From Pseudoxanthobacter soli DSM 19599 (lineage in GTDB: Bacteria > Pseudomonadota > Alphaproteobacteria > Rhizobiales > Segnochrobactraceae), in NCBI RefSeq assembly GCF_900148505.1, contig NZ_FRXO01000006.1, forward strand, positions 186,001 to 250,000: DNA of 64,000 nt. The letters run 5' to 3'. Position numbers and translations under genes: made by a program. Of the stretch, positions 36,785 through 47,882 are shown piece by piece (the first letter of the stretch is position 1; the number at the start of each line of letters is the position of its first letter). A model generated the notes under the pieces. That model was not told the origin of the DNA. It saw only the letters and a program-made list of their open reading frames with translations, and searched no databases.

Positions 36785-37122
36785 CCTGTGACAGCCGTGC
36801 CGGCGCACGGGCGGGGATGAAGGCGTTCGGCCGCGTCGGCGCGAAAGGACCCGTGCCGGCCCCGGAAGGAGTGCCGCGGCCGGAGCGATCCGGCGGCGGC
36901 GGGACCGGGCTGTCGAGACCCGTGGCGGTTCGCGGCCGAGGGACCGGGAACCGCCGCGGCGACGCGCCGGCACGGGAGTTTCAGCGGGAAGAAGAGGAGA
37001 CGCGCCGTCCCCCCGGAATGCGCGGGCCGGCCGAAACTGGCCCGCGAAGGATCGGATCATCGGGTCTCGACGATCGGAATGCGTCCGATCCGGATATTCG
37101 GATCAGATCTTCAAATCCTGGA
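36785..37122. other. Gap after the binding-protein gene with hairpin and 12-base direct repeat
   Basis: No gene is seen. GGATCAGATCTT occurs at 37100-37111 and again at 37120-37131, where it covers the stop codon of the binding-protein gene; the unit is 20 bases. A 6-base-arm hairpin (36795-36800 with 36805-36810) lies just before the permease start. Such gaps often reduce expression of membrane components relative to the binding protein. Confidence 0.6.
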
Positions 37123-38445
37123 TCAGATCTTGCCTTCGTCCTTGAAGATCTCGGTCCAGTCCTTCACGAGCTCGTCGAGCGCTTCCTGCGCCGTGCCCTT
37201 GTCGGCGACGACATAGTCATGCACGCGCTTCTGCATCGCCTGGAGCAGCTCGGCATAGCTCGGCTCGGCCCAGAAGTCCTTGACGATGGCCATGGATTCC
37301 AGGAAGGCCGGCGCATAGGGCTGGCTCGTCGCGAAGTCCGGCGCGTCGACCACCGCCTTGAGGCAGGAATAGCCGCCGAGCTTCCACCACTTGGCCTGCA
37401 CGTCGGGCTGGGCGAACCACTTGATGTATTGCAGCGCGGCGTCGCGCTTGTCCGAGTAGGACACGACCGAGATGCCCTGGCCGCCGAGCTGGGCGAAGTG
37501 GAACTTCTCCGCCGGGTTCGGGAAGAAGCCGATGCGGTCGCCACCGACCTTCTCGTCCTTGTAGAGGCCGGGCCAGGTGAAGGCGAAGTTCATCTGCATC
37601 GCCACCTGGCCGGATTTGAAGGCGTCGGCGGATTCGACCATGTAGACGTTGGAGCTGCCCGGCGGGGTGCAGCAATCATAAAGCGACTTGTAGAACTCCA
37701 GGCCCTTCGCCGCTTCGGGCGAATTGACGAAGCCCTGCATGTCATAGGGCTTCTTCGGGTTCTCGTACTGGAAGCCCCAGTCGTAGAGGACGTTCGTCAC
37801 GCCCATGGTGATGCCTTCCGAGCCGCGCTCGGTATAGAGCGAGGCGCCATAGACCGTCTTGCCGTCGATCTGCCGCTTCTGGAAGAACTCGGCGATCTGC
37901 TTGAGCTGATCGTAGGTTTTGGGCGCGGCGAGATCCCAGCCGTACTTCTCCTTGAATTCCTTCTGGATCTCCGGACGTTCGAACCAGTCCTTGCGGTAGG
38001 TCCAGCCCACTACGTCGCCCATGGCCGGCAGCGCCCAGTAGTTCGGCGTGTTCTTCGGCCATTCCGAATAGCCGACCACCGTCGCCGGCACGAAGTCATC
38101 CATCTTGATGCCTTCTTTGGCGAAGAAGTCGTTCAGCTTGACGTAGTGACCGTTCTCCGCCGCGCCGCCGACCCACTGGCTGTCGCCGATGATTAGGTCG
38201 CAGAGCTTGCCGTGGGAGTTGAGTTCGTTGAGGAACCGGTCGGCATAGGCCGTCCACGGCACGAACTCGTATTTCATGTCGATGCCGGTCTTGGAGGTGA
38301 AGTCCTTCGACAGCTCCACCAGCGCATTGGCCGGATCCCACGCCGCCCAGCAGAGCGTGAGCTGCTCCGCCTTCGCCGCCTGCGGCATGGACAAGGGCAA
38401 GGCAACGGCGATCGCCCCGAGAAGGGGTATCCACTTCTTCAGCAT
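37123..38445 (-). CDS. Extracellular solute-binding protein of the CUT1-type importer
   Basis: A 440-residue type 1 (MalE/UgpB class) binding protein. A signal peptide of about 26 residues ends AKA before EQLTLCWAAWDP. The lobes carry typical segments 'LIIGDSQWVGGAAENGHYVKL' region and 'VAMQMNFAFTWPG'. The ATG follows GGGAGGAG. It is the first gene of a minus-strand run of 13 genes ending at dhaK. The kinases in that run suggest the ligand is dihydroxyacetone, glycerol or a tetrose/tetritol; that is inference. Confidence 0.9.
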   Translation of the reverse strand: MLKKWIPLLGAIAVALPLSMPQAAKAEQLTLCWAAWDPANALVELSKDFTSKTGIDMKYEFVPWTAYADRFLNELNSHGKLCDLIIGDSQWVGGAAENGHYVKLNDFFAKEGIKMDDFVPATVVGYSEWPKNTPNYWALPAMGDVVGWTYRKDWFERPEIQKEFKEKYGWDLAAPKTYDQLKQIAEFFQKRQIDGKTVYGASLYTERGSEGITMGVTNVLYDWGFQYENPKKPYDMQGFVNSPEAAKGLEFYKSLYDCCTPPGSSNVYMVESADAFKSGQVAMQMNFAFTWPGLYKDEKVGGDRIGFFPNPAEKFHFAQLGGQGISVVSYSDKRDAALQYIKWFAQPDVQAKWWKLGGYSCLKAVVDAPDFATSQPYAPAFLESMAIVKDFWAEPSYAELLQAMQKRVHDYVVADKGTAQEALDELVKDWTEIFKDEGKI

Positions 38446-38746
38446 GCTCTCCTCCCAGAGATCGAGGCGGATTCATTGTCCGCCTCCTTGGCGCCCACGT
38501 TCCGGCCACGCCGGTCGCGTTTAGCTTTGTGTTTAGTTATGGCGACATCACTGAACATTGCAAGCGCAATTCGATGCTGCGATGCAGCGTCACCTTGGGA
38601 GAAGATCAAGGGTTTCCGGGGGGAATTCCGGTGGCTGCCCGCGAGCGACCTCCGTTCGCGGCGGAGCGCGCGGGACTAAACATGGGGGAGAGCGCGGACG
38701 ACGGCCGGCATCGGGGCACGGCCGGCGCCCCGCCGCACACTGCGGA
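38446..38746. promoter_or_regulatory. Upstream region of the importer/Dha operon with candidate operator at 38557-38570
   Basis: No gene is supported. ATTGC-AAGC-GCAAT (38557-38570) is an inverted repeat about 112-125 bases upstream of the binding-protein start, in a locally AT-richer stretch (about 38521-38570) likely to contain the promoter. No regulator gene is nearby, so what binds there is unknown. Confidence 0.35.
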
Positions 38747-38992
38747 TCAGAGGCCGGCGAGGCGGGCGCCTTCCTCGGCTTCCTCCTCGGTGTCGTAGAG
38801 CGCCACGACGCCGGTCGGGAACACGACGAGCCAGGGCTTCAGCCAGTCCTCGGGATGGACGAGGTCGTCGCGGTGGACGACCCGCGCCGCGAACTCGGAG
38901 GCGCGGATGCCGGCGTCTTCTTCCTGCGGGCGGTCGCGGCCGGCGGCCTCGTCATGCGGGGCGGCGCGCGGGGCAGGGCGGCGGTCCGTCAT
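38747..38992 (-). CDS. Small unknown protein at the end of the acetone carboxylase operon
   Basis: An 81-residue acidic protein. The first half is charged and low in complexity. The second half is ordered, with '[33 protein letters not shown]' spanning residues about 49-81 as two strands and a helix. The ATG overlaps the stop of the CoA-transferase B gene (ATGA), which supports translation. I recognise no family. Confidence 0.6.
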   Translation of the reverse strand: MTDRRPAPRAAPHDEAAGRDRPQEEDAGIRASEFAARVVHRDDLVHPEDWLKPWLVVFPTGVVALYDTEEEAEEGARLAGL

Positions 38993-39636
38993 GGCCGCGC
39001 CTCTTCCGGGATGCGCAGCGGAGCCGCGGTGAGGGCCGCGATTTCCGCGGGGGAGATTCCGGGCGCGCATTCGACGAGCGTCAGGCCGTCCGGACCGATA
39101 TCGATCACGCCGAGATCGGTGACGATGCGGTCGACCACGCGGCGGCCGGTGAGCGGCAGCGTGCAGGCCTCCAGGATCTTCGGCTCGCCCCGCGCGGTGT
39201 GCTCCATCAGGACCACCACGCGCTTCACTCCGGCGACGAGGTCCATGGCGCCGCCCATGCCCTTCACCATCTTGCCGGGGATCATCCAGTTGGCGAGGTC
39301 GCCCTCGCTTGAGACCTGCATCGCGCCGAGGATGGAGAGATCGATGTGGCCGCCGCGGATCATCGCGAAGGAATCGGCGGAGGAGAAATAGCTCGTCGTC
39401 GGCTGTTCGGTGACGGTCTGCTTGCCGGCATTGATGAGGTCGGCATCCTCCTCGCCCTCGAACGGGAACGGTCCCATGCCGAGCATGCCGTTCTCGCTCT
39501 GGAGGGTGACGTTCATCCCGGCGGGAATGAAGTTGGCGACGAGGGTGGGGATGCCGATCCCGAGATTGACGTAGAAGCCGTCCTTCAGTTCGCGGGCCGC
39601 ACGGGCCGCCATTTCGTCTCGCGTCCAGGCCATCAC
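38989..39636 (-). CDS. scoB: 3-oxoacid CoA-transferase subunit B
   Basis: A 215-residue beta subunit of a succinyl-CoA:3-ketoacid (or 3-oxoadipate) CoA-transferase. The catalytic glutamate is in '[14 protein letters not shown]' (near residue 49), and '[11 protein letters not shown]' and '[11 protein letters not shown]' match the family. Beside acetone carboxylase, the likely role is to convert acetoacetate to acetoacetyl-CoA. It overlaps subunit A by four bases. PcaJ-type activity cannot be excluded by sequence. Confidence 0.9.
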   Translation of the reverse strand: MMAWTRDEMAARAARELKDGFYVNLGIGIPTLVANFIPAGMNVTLQSENGMLGMGPFPFEGEEDADLINAGKQTVTEQPTTSYFSSADSFAMIRGGHIDLSILGAMQVSSEGDLANWMIPGKMVKGMGGAMDLVAGVKRVVVLMEHTARGEPKILEACTLPLTGRRVVDRIVTDLGVIDIGPDGLTLVECAPGISPAEIAALTAAPLRIPEEARP

Positions 39637-40358
39637 ACGGCCTCCTTCTCGCTGGCGGTCGACCGCGGCCGCACCGTGCGCTGCTCGATGTGCTTGCGGC
39701 TTGCGGGCACATGCACCAGCCGCTGCACGAAGATGCCGGGCGTGTGGACGTGGTCGGGGTCGATCCCGCCGGCCGGCACGAGGTGCTCGACCTCGGCCAC
39801 CGTCACGCGGGCCGCCGTCGCCATCATCGGGTTGAAGTTGCGCGCAGTCTTGCGGAAGACGAGGTTGCCTTCGCTGTCGCCCTTCCAGGCGTGGACCAGC
39901 GCCAGGTCGCCGAAGATGCCGCGCTCCATCACGAAGGTCTCGCCGTCGAACTCCCGCGTTTCCTTGCCTTCGGCGACGAGGGTGCCGACGCCGGTGCGGG
40001 TGAAGAACGCCGGGATGCCGGCCCCGCCGGCGCGGATGCGCTCGGCAAGCGTTCCCTGCGGGGTGAACTCGAGCGCAAGGACGCCGGAGAGATATTGCTC
40101 GGCGAACAGCTTGTTCTCGCCCACATAGGACGACACCATCCTGTCGATCTGCCGGCTTTCGAGCAGCACGCCGAGGCCGATGCCGTCGACCCCGGCATTG
40201 TTGGAGACGACGGTGAGGCCCTTCACGCCGGAGAGCCGCACGGCCTCGATCAACGTTTCGGGAATGCCGCAGAGCCCGAAGCCGCCGGACAGGATCGTCA
40301 TGCCGTCGGACAGAACATCCGCCAGCGCTTCGGCGGCGGTCGGGTAGATCTTGTTCAT
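39633..40358 (-). CDS. scoA: 3-oxoacid CoA-transferase subunit A
   Basis: A 241-residue alpha subunit. The CoA-binding '[13 protein letters not shown]' (near residue 26) and '[15 protein letters not shown]' motifs are typical, as is '[12 protein letters not shown]'. With ScoB it activates acetoacetate using succinyl-CoA. It lies 77 bases after acxC, separated by a strong hairpin. Confidence 0.92.
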   Translation of the reverse strand: MNKIYPTAAEALADVLSDGMTILSGGFGLCGIPETLIEAVRLSGVKGLTVVSNNAGVDGIGLGVLLESRQIDRMVSSYVGENKLFAEQYLSGVLALEFTPQGTLAERIRAGGAGIPAFFTRTGVGTLVAEGKETREFDGETFVMERGIFGDLALVHAWKGDSEGNLVFRKTARNFNPMMATAARVTVAEVEHLVPAGGIDPDHVHTPGIFVQRLVHVPASRKHIEQRTVRPRSTASEKEAV

Positions 40359-40390
40359 GGGATAATCCGGGAGTTCGTGGCGGACGGATG

Positions 40391-40419
40391 GCCGGGACCG
40401 GCGGGGGCTCGGTCCCGGC
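40391..40419. other. Hairpin between acxC and scoA
   Basis: A perfect 10-base stem (40391-40400 with 40410-40419) with a 9-base loop in the 77-base gap. It lacks a T run on the minus strand, so mRNA stabilisation or partial termination is more likely than full termination. Confidence 0.65.
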
Positions 40420-40435
40420 TGCGCTCAGGTCGGCG

Positions 40436-40945
40436 TCACGCCGCTTCGGCGCGCTCCGGCACGGGCAGGCCCAGCCACTCGCGGTAGAAGGTGTCGATGT
40501 CCGGCTCGAAATCCCGGATCACCGGATACCAGGGCGTCGGGGCCTCGACGTCGTGCAAGGTGCCGCATTCGGGGCAGTAATATTCGCGCAGCACCTGCCA
40601 CGACGGGGTGGGCGCCATCAGCCGCGGATAGATCTGTTCCAGCGCCTCGGGCGTGTCGCGCACGCGCACGCGGGCATGCAGCTTCCAGTTCTGCCGCCAG
40701 TCGCAGAAATCGTGGCCGCACTCGCAGCGCACCTTCCACTGCCGCGTGGTCTTGTGCTGCACGATATAGAGCTTCGGGCCGAGCGGCAGGACGATACGGT
40801 CGTCCCACGGCACGCGCTCCTGCAGGATCTCGATATACATCCGGAAGCGCTCGGGATCCTTCGGGGTCGAGAGCATCTGGTGAAGGGTATCGTGATCGAT
40901 CTTGCCGTCGATGAGATCGGAGATCTTGGCACGGGTGTAGGCCAT
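40436..40945 (-). CDS. acxC: Acetone carboxylase gamma subunit
   Basis: A 169-residue small subunit. Cysteine pairs suited to metal binding are seen in '[12 protein letters not shown]' and '[12 protein letters not shown]'. Length and sequence match the gamma subunit of Xanthobacter-type acetone carboxylase (alpha2beta2gamma2), which converts acetone, bicarbonate and ATP to acetoacetate and AMP. It follows acxB in the usual order. Confidence 0.93.
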   Translation of the reverse strand: MAYTRAKISDLIDGKIDHDTLHQMLSTPKDPERFRMYIEILQERVPWDDRIVLPLGPKLYIVQHKTTRQWKVRCECGHDFCDWRQNWKLHARVRVRDTPEALEQIYPRLMAPTPSWQVLREYYCPECGTLHDVEAPTPWYPVIRDFEPDIDTFYREWLGLPVPERAEAA

Positions 40946-40987
40946 GGCTGTTTCCTCGCCTGTCTTGTTCTTTGAGGGTTCGATGCC

Positions 40988-41013
40988 GGGCGCCGGGGCA
41001 GAGCCCGGCGCCC
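40988..41013. other. Hairpin between acxB and acxC
   Basis: A perfect 10-base stem (40988-40997 with 41004-41013), 6-base loop, in the 84-base gap between subunit genes. No T run on the minus strand. It may set the ratio of subunit transcripts. Confidence 0.65.
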
Positions 41014-41029
41014 GCGCGACGTCGCAGGC

Positions 41030-43360
41030 TCATTCCTCGACGAACTGCACCGTCTTCACGTCCGGCAGTTCGGAGAGGTCCATCGAGTAGTTCGACCCGT
41101 AGTGGGGGATGTCGAGTTCGTCCTCGGTGAGCGTCCAGTCGTCCGGCAGATCCCAGAACGCCTTGAAGTCGGCGAGGAAGCGCGGGCCGAGCTTGAACGA
41201 GGCCGCGAACATCTGCTTGACGTGGTCGCCGGCGCCTTCCTTGGCGATGATCCGGGTCCGCTCGCCGGCGATCCAGTCCGACGCCGGCACGGAACCGGCG
41301 ATGCGCTCGCGGCGGATCGCCGCCCGCCGCTCGTCGGTCGCCGCTTCGTCGACCACGTAGGCATCATGCTCGCGGCGCGTCACCACGCCGTAGACGCTCA
41401 AGGCGAAGCGCTCGAGCAGGTAGCCGCCATTGAGGTCGTCGGCCACCGATTGCGGATCGCGGTCGATCGGGTCGCCGAAGCCCGGGCCGCCGCGCATGTA
41501 GTTGAGATAGAGATCGTAGTCGGAGAACATCTCCTCCGTGGTGATCGCCTGCTTGTCGCGCTTGATCACCGCGTCCTTGATGAGGCCGTCCCACACCGGA
41601 TGCTCCGGATCGGTGTCGCCGCCGAGCGGGATCGGCTTGCCCGCCTCGATGAGATCCTTCAGGCCGGTCTTGTGCGCGGCGAAGCGATAGCCGGACGCCG
41701 CCGGATAACCGCCCATCAGCCCCCAGTCGGAGGAGATGTGGCCGTTGCCCATGAAGAACATGGTCCAGTCCTTGGCATTCCAGACAAGGCGAAGGCTCTC
41801 GAAGCCGCATCCGCCGCGATATTTGCCGGCACCGCCGGAGCTCGCCTTGATCTGGCGGCCGAGATAGACGAGCGGCTCCGCCAGCTCCCAGATCTCCATG
41901 TCGCCCATGTCGCCTTCCGGGTTCCAGATGGCGGCGGCATGGCTGAGGCCGTCGCCGACGGCGGTGGCGCCGGTGCCGTTGGCGGCGCATTCGAACGAGT
42001 TCACCGCGTGGATCTCGTCGTACTGGTTGAAGCCGCCACCCTGGAGCCAGTTCGAGGTGTTGGCGTTGCCGGCGTTCACCTCCTCAAGATAGCCGCGGCC
42101 GAAATAGGACCGCGACAGCCCGCGCCACAGCGCGGTCCAGGCCGAGACGAGGAAGTGCCACGAATAGGAGAACGCCACGCGGCGGTCGTCCGGGTTCATC
42201 CAGGTGCCCTTGGGCAGGCGGAACTCGGTGCCGTAGGCCGCGCCGTCGTTGATCATCTCCGAGGGGATCAGCGTCTGGGTCATCATCACCCAGATGCCGG
42301 AGGTGAAGCTGACCTGATGGGCGTTGTAGGTGTGCCAGCCCCAGCGGCTCGCGCCTTCGAAATCGAGCCGCCAGGTGCCGTCGCCGCGGATGGTGATCTC
42401 CGACGGCGCGTGCATGATGGTGTCGACCTTTGCGAAGTCGGACGGCACGCGGACGTCGTCGTGGGAATAGGGCACGTCGACGAAGCCGACCTGGCGGTAC
42501 TTGCCGGGAATGGTCATCGCCTTGATGCGGTTCTGCAGGCCGAGCCGGCCGTGCTCGACCGCCTCGTAGGCGAACTTCCAGTAGGCGTCGATGCCCTCTT
42601 CCGAGATCACCTCCTCCACGAGTTTGCGGATCATGTGGCAGCCGGCAACGCGGGTGCGCTCGTCGAGCATCCAGTAGCGGGTGGTGCGCACCATGCGCTG
42701 GCTCTCGTGCAGCCAGTCGCGGAACAGCGTGTCGTTCGCGCCCACCTTGCGGCAGGTGATGGAATAGCCGTCGCCGAACCGCTGCACCTGGCCGGTCGCC
42801 ATCGAGCCCGGCCCGACCGCGCCGGTATCGATGACGTGGGTGACGCCGCCGACCCAGCCGATCAGTTCGCCCTCCCAGAAGATCGGCACGATGGTGTGGA
42901 TGTCACAGGGATGGACGTTCCCGATCAGGGAATCGTTGTTGCAGAAGATGTCCTTGTCGCGGACGCCGGGATTGGATTCCCAGTCGTTCTCGATCATGTA
43001 CTTGATCGCCGCGCCCATGGTGCCGACATGGATGATGATGCCGGTCGAGGTGAGGATGCTGTCGCCGGCCGCGTTGTAGAGCGTGAAGCACAGCTCGCCT
43101 TCCTGTTCCACGATGGGGGAAGCGGCGATCTTCTTGGCGGTTTCGCGGGCATCGACCACGCCGGCGCGCAGACGCGAGAACAGCTTGTTGTAGAGAATGG
43201 GCTCGCTGTCGCGCAGCTCCATCTTCTTCAGGCCGGCATAGTGCTTCGTGAGCTTCGTGGCCTCCATGATGCGGTCGCGGTGCTGCTTCAGGGTCTCGCC
43301 GCCGCGGACGACGCCGCGCGCGTCGGTGCCGAGATCGCGGTCTCGAATATTGATGTTCAT
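41030..43360 (-). CDS. acxB: Acetone carboxylase alpha subunit (hydantoinase B family)
   Basis: A 776-residue protein of the HyuB family, with the length expected for the alpha subunit. Typical parts are 'NDSLIGNVHPCDIHTIVPIFWEGELIGW' (near residues 142-170, histidine and aspartate residues that may bind metal) and 'GGGFNQYDEIHAVNSFE'. It carries out the carboxylation with AcxA and AcxC. It starts 36 bases after acxA and the ATG follows GGAGGAAA. Confidence 0.94.
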   Translation of the reverse strand: MNINIRDRDLGTDARGVVRGGETLKQHRDRIMEATKLTKHYAGLKKMELRDSEPILYNKLFSRLRAGVVDARETAKKIAASPIVEQEGELCFTLYNAAGDSILTSTGIIIHVGTMGAAIKYMIENDWESNPGVRDKDIFCNNDSLIGNVHPCDIHTIVPIFWEGELIGWVGGVTHVIDTGAVGPGSMATGQVQRFGDGYSITCRKVGANDTLFRDWLHESQRMVRTTRYWMLDERTRVAGCHMIRKLVEEVISEEGIDAYWKFAYEAVEHGRLGLQNRIKAMTIPGKYRQVGFVDVPYSHDDVRVPSDFAKVDTIMHAPSEITIRGDGTWRLDFEGASRWGWHTYNAHQVSFTSGIWVMMTQTLIPSEMINDGAAYGTEFRLPKGTWMNPDDRRVAFSYSWHFLVSAWTALWRGLSRSYFGRGYLEEVNAGNANTSNWLQGGGFNQYDEIHAVNSFECAANGTGATAVGDGLSHAAAIWNPEGDMGDMEIWELAEPLVYLGRQIKASSGGAGKYRGGCGFESLRLVWNAKDWTMFFMGNGHISSDWGLMGGYPAASGYRFAAHKTGLKDLIEAGKPIPLGGDTDPEHPVWDGLIKDAVIKRDKQAITTEEMFSDYDLYLNYMRGGPGFGDPIDRDPQSVADDLNGGYLLERFALSVYGVVTRREHDAYVVDEAATDERRAAIRRERIAGSVPASDWIAGERTRIIAKEGAGDHVKQMFAASFKLGPRFLADFKAFWDLPDDWTLTEDELDIPHYGSNYSMDLSELPDVKTVQFVEE

Positions 43361-43396
43361 GGGGTTTCCTCCGGTTTCTTGGTGTCGGTCGGCCGC

Positions 43397-45550
43397 TCAG
43401 ACTTCCTTCAGGTGGAACAGGCGGTGACCGTCGAGGAACGTCTCGAAGCCGTCGGGGACCACGAAGGTGGTGGCGTCGGATTCGATGATCGCCGGGCCGA
43501 CCACGCGATTGCCGGGACGCAGCGCCTCCATGCGGTAGAGCTGGGCGTCGACCCACCGCTTCTTGCGGTAGAACTTGCGCGTGCCGAGGAAGGCCTCCTT
43601 CGGCGGCGCTTCGCCTTCGAGCGGCTCCTTGGGGATCTTCGGCTTCGGGATCGGCACCGTGCCGCGCATGATGGCGCCGGTGACGGAATAGCCGAGCTCG
43701 GGCGAGCGGGCCGAGGCGGCGTAGACGCGGCCGTAGGTGGCGTTGAAGGCCTCGACGAGGCGCTCCCAGTCCTCGGCCGTCGCGGCGGAGGGCAGCGGGG
43801 ATTCGATTTCGAGGTCGTTGAGCTGGCCGCGGTACTGCATCCGGAAGCCCGGCTGGAGCTTGACCTGCGCGGCGTCGTAGCCGTTCAGCTTGAACTCCTC
43901 GAGCACGTTGTGCGTCAGCTCCGTCCAGGCCGCCTGAAGCGTGCGGGCGGCGGCCTCACGCTGGTCGTCGGGCGCATCGGGGGCGAGGTTGATGTCGAGC
44001 GACTTGTCGTAGCGGTACTCGAAATCCGCCGCCGCGCAGCCGAAGGCCGAGAAGCCCGCCGCCCACGCCGGCACCACCACGTCCTCGAAGCCGAGGCCCT
44101 CGGTGTAGCCGTAGGTGTGGACCGGACCGGCGCCGCCGTAGGAGAAGCACACGAAGCTCTGCGGCGAGTAGCCCTTGCTGGAGATCATCGAGCGCAGATA
44201 GTCGCGCAGATCGGAATCGAGCAGCTCGATCACGCCCGCCGCCGCATCCTCGACCGAGAGCCCGAGCGGATCGGCGAGCTGCACCTTGATGGCGTCGACC
44301 GAGCGCTGCCGGTCGAGCTTCACGGCGCCGCCGAGGAAGTTGTCGGGATTGAGGTAGCCGAGCACCATGTGGCAGTCGGAGACGGTGACGGTCTCGATGC
44401 CGCTTTCCTTCCAGCACACGCCGACGCGGTAGCCGGCCGAATCCGGCCCGAGCTTGATCGCGCGGGTATAGGGATCGAGCCGGATGAACGAGCCGGCGCC
44501 GGCGCCGACCGAATCCATCGCCACCAGCGGCAGCGACAGCACCAGGCGCGCCATGTCCGGGTCGTTCTTGATGGTCAGTTCGCCCTGGGTAATCAGCGCG
44601 ACGTCGAATGAGGTGCCGCCGATGTCGGAGCAGGCGATGTTGCCGTAGCCCAGGACCTCGCCGAGATATTTCGCACCGATGACGCCGCCGATCGGGCCGG
44701 AGACGATGGTGCGGGCGAGTTCCTTGGCCTTCCAGGAGATGGTGCCGCCATGGGTGGCCATCACGCGGAAGTCGAACTTGGTGCCGTGCTCCTTGAAGGC
44801 GTCGGAGATTTTCTTCAGCGTCTGGCGGGAGGGTTCGGCGGCGTAGCCTTCGAGGATCGTGGTGTTCGTGCGGTGGGTTTCCTTGCGCACCGGGTAGTAA
44901 TCGGCCGAGGCGAACACCGGGATCGCCTTGCCGCTGTCGCGCACTTCCTCCAGCACGATGTCGCGCACCCGGCGCTCGTGATCCGGGTTCTTGTAGGAAT
45001 GCAGCAGGCTGATGACGATGCCCTCGACATCGGCCGCGATCAGTTCGCGCGCGGCCTCCCGCGCGGTTTCCTCGCGCAGCGGAATGACCACGCGGCCGGA
45101 CATGTCGACCCGCTCGACAACGCCGCGGGTGAGATTGCGCGGTACCAGCGGGGGATCGTAGCGATGGGTGTTGAGGTGGATGCGGTCCTCGTAGGCGTAA
45201 CCCAGATAGCACTGGATGGCGCGGCCCATGCGGTGGAAGTCTTCCATGCCGCGATTGACGATCAGGCCGCAGCGCAGGCCCTTACGCTGCACGACGCGGT
45301 TGAGCATCGCCGTGCCGGAATAGACGCCGGTCTGCAGCTCGCGCAGCGCCTCGTTGAGGCCGATGCCCCAGTTGCCGAGCCCGTCCTTGCTGGAGGCGAT
45401 GAGGCCGAGCGCCTCGTTCTGCGGCGTCGACTGGGCCTTGCCGACGACGAAGTCACCGTCCGCATCGACGAAGAACGTGTCGGTCATGGTGCCGCCGGCA
45501 TCGATGCCGAGCACCTGCACGCTTCGCTTGTTCGGTGCGTGGATATTCAC
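43397..45550 (-). CDS. acxA: Acetone carboxylase beta subunit (hydantoinase A family)
   Basis: A 717-residue HyuA-family ATP-using subunit, exactly the length I recall for known beta subunits. The N-terminal phosphate-binding segment is 'VLGIDAGGTMTDTFF', and a second ASKHA-type motif is 'NIACSDIGGTSFDVALI' (near residue 305). I chose the GTG at 45550 because GGGAGGA lies just upstream and the product length then fits; the ATG at 45631 would overlap the sigma-54 promoter. It is the first gene of the acxABC-scoAB run. Confidence 0.94.
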   Translation of the reverse strand: MNIHAPNKRSVQVLGIDAGGTMTDTFFVDADGDFVVGKAQSTPQNEALGLIASSKDGLGNWGIGLNEALRELQTGVYSGTAMLNRVVQRKGLRCGLIVNRGMEDFHRMGRAIQCYLGYAYEDRIHLNTHRYDPPLVPRNLTRGVVERVDMSGRVVIPLREETAREAARELIAADVEGIVISLLHSYKNPDHERRVRDIVLEEVRDSGKAIPVFASADYYPVRKETHRTNTTILEGYAAEPSRQTLKKISDAFKEHGTKFDFRVMATHGGTISWKAKELARTIVSGPIGGVIGAKYLGEVLGYGNIACSDIGGTSFDVALITQGELTIKNDPDMARLVLSLPLVAMDSVGAGAGSFIRLDPYTRAIKLGPDSAGYRVGVCWKESGIETVTVSDCHMVLGYLNPDNFLGGAVKLDRQRSVDAIKVQLADPLGLSVEDAAAGVIELLDSDLRDYLRSMISSKGYSPQSFVCFSYGGAGPVHTYGYTEGLGFEDVVVPAWAAGFSAFGCAAADFEYRYDKSLDINLAPDAPDDQREAAARTLQAAWTELTHNVLEEFKLNGYDAAQVKLQPGFRMQYRGQLNDLEIESPLPSAATAEDWERLVEAFNATYGRVYAASARSPELGYSVTGAIMRGTVPIPKPKIPKEPLEGEAPPKEAFLGTRKFYRKKRWVDAQLYRMEALRPGNRVVGPAIIESDATTFVVPDGFETFLDGHRLFHLKEV

Positions 45551-45604
45551 GGGTTGTCCTCCCTGATTCACGCCGGCTTCTGCCGAGCCGGACATGAGAG
45601 AGGA

Positions 45605-45621
45605 TCGCAGGCGCCGTGCCA
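45605..45621 (-). promoter_or_regulatory. Sigma-54 (-24/-12) promoter of the acetone carboxylase operon
   Basis: On the minus strand TGGCACGGCGCCTGCGA matches the sigma-54 consensus TGGCACGNNNNTTGCW at the essential GG (-24) and GC (-12) with correct spacing. It ends 55 bases upstream of the acxA GTG. The upstream gene encodes a sigma-54-dependent activator, which fits. Confidence 0.75.
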
Positions 45622-45697
45622 GTCCGGTCACACCGGGGCAGAATGAGCAATATCAAGGAGTTATGCTTCGAGACGGATCGGAGGCGCCGTCCGCGTG

Positions 45698-45761
45698 TGT
45701 CCGGATGTCGGACAGGGTCGAACGTCCGGACCGACATCAAACGTCCGGCATCGAACATCCG
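45698..45761. promoter_or_regulatory. Upstream activator sites of the acetone carboxylase operon
   Basis: TGTCCG-GATGT-CGGACA (45698-45714) is a perfect inverted repeat. It is followed by AACGTCCGG at 45721-45729 and 45740-45748 (19 bases apart) and a related half-site near 45754-45761. They lie about 80-150 bases upstream of the -24/-12 promoter, the normal distance for enhancer-binding proteins. AcxR is the likely ligand-responsive protein that binds here. Confidence 0.6.
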
Positions 45762-45863
45762 CCGGCACCGGCGCACGCCGTTCGGACCGATCGATCCCCG
45801 GTGGAAAGTGTGCAGGGGAAAGGGCGCCGGGCGATGCCGTGACGCGCAACCGGCGGGTGCCGG

Positions 45864-47882
<2,019 letters not shown>

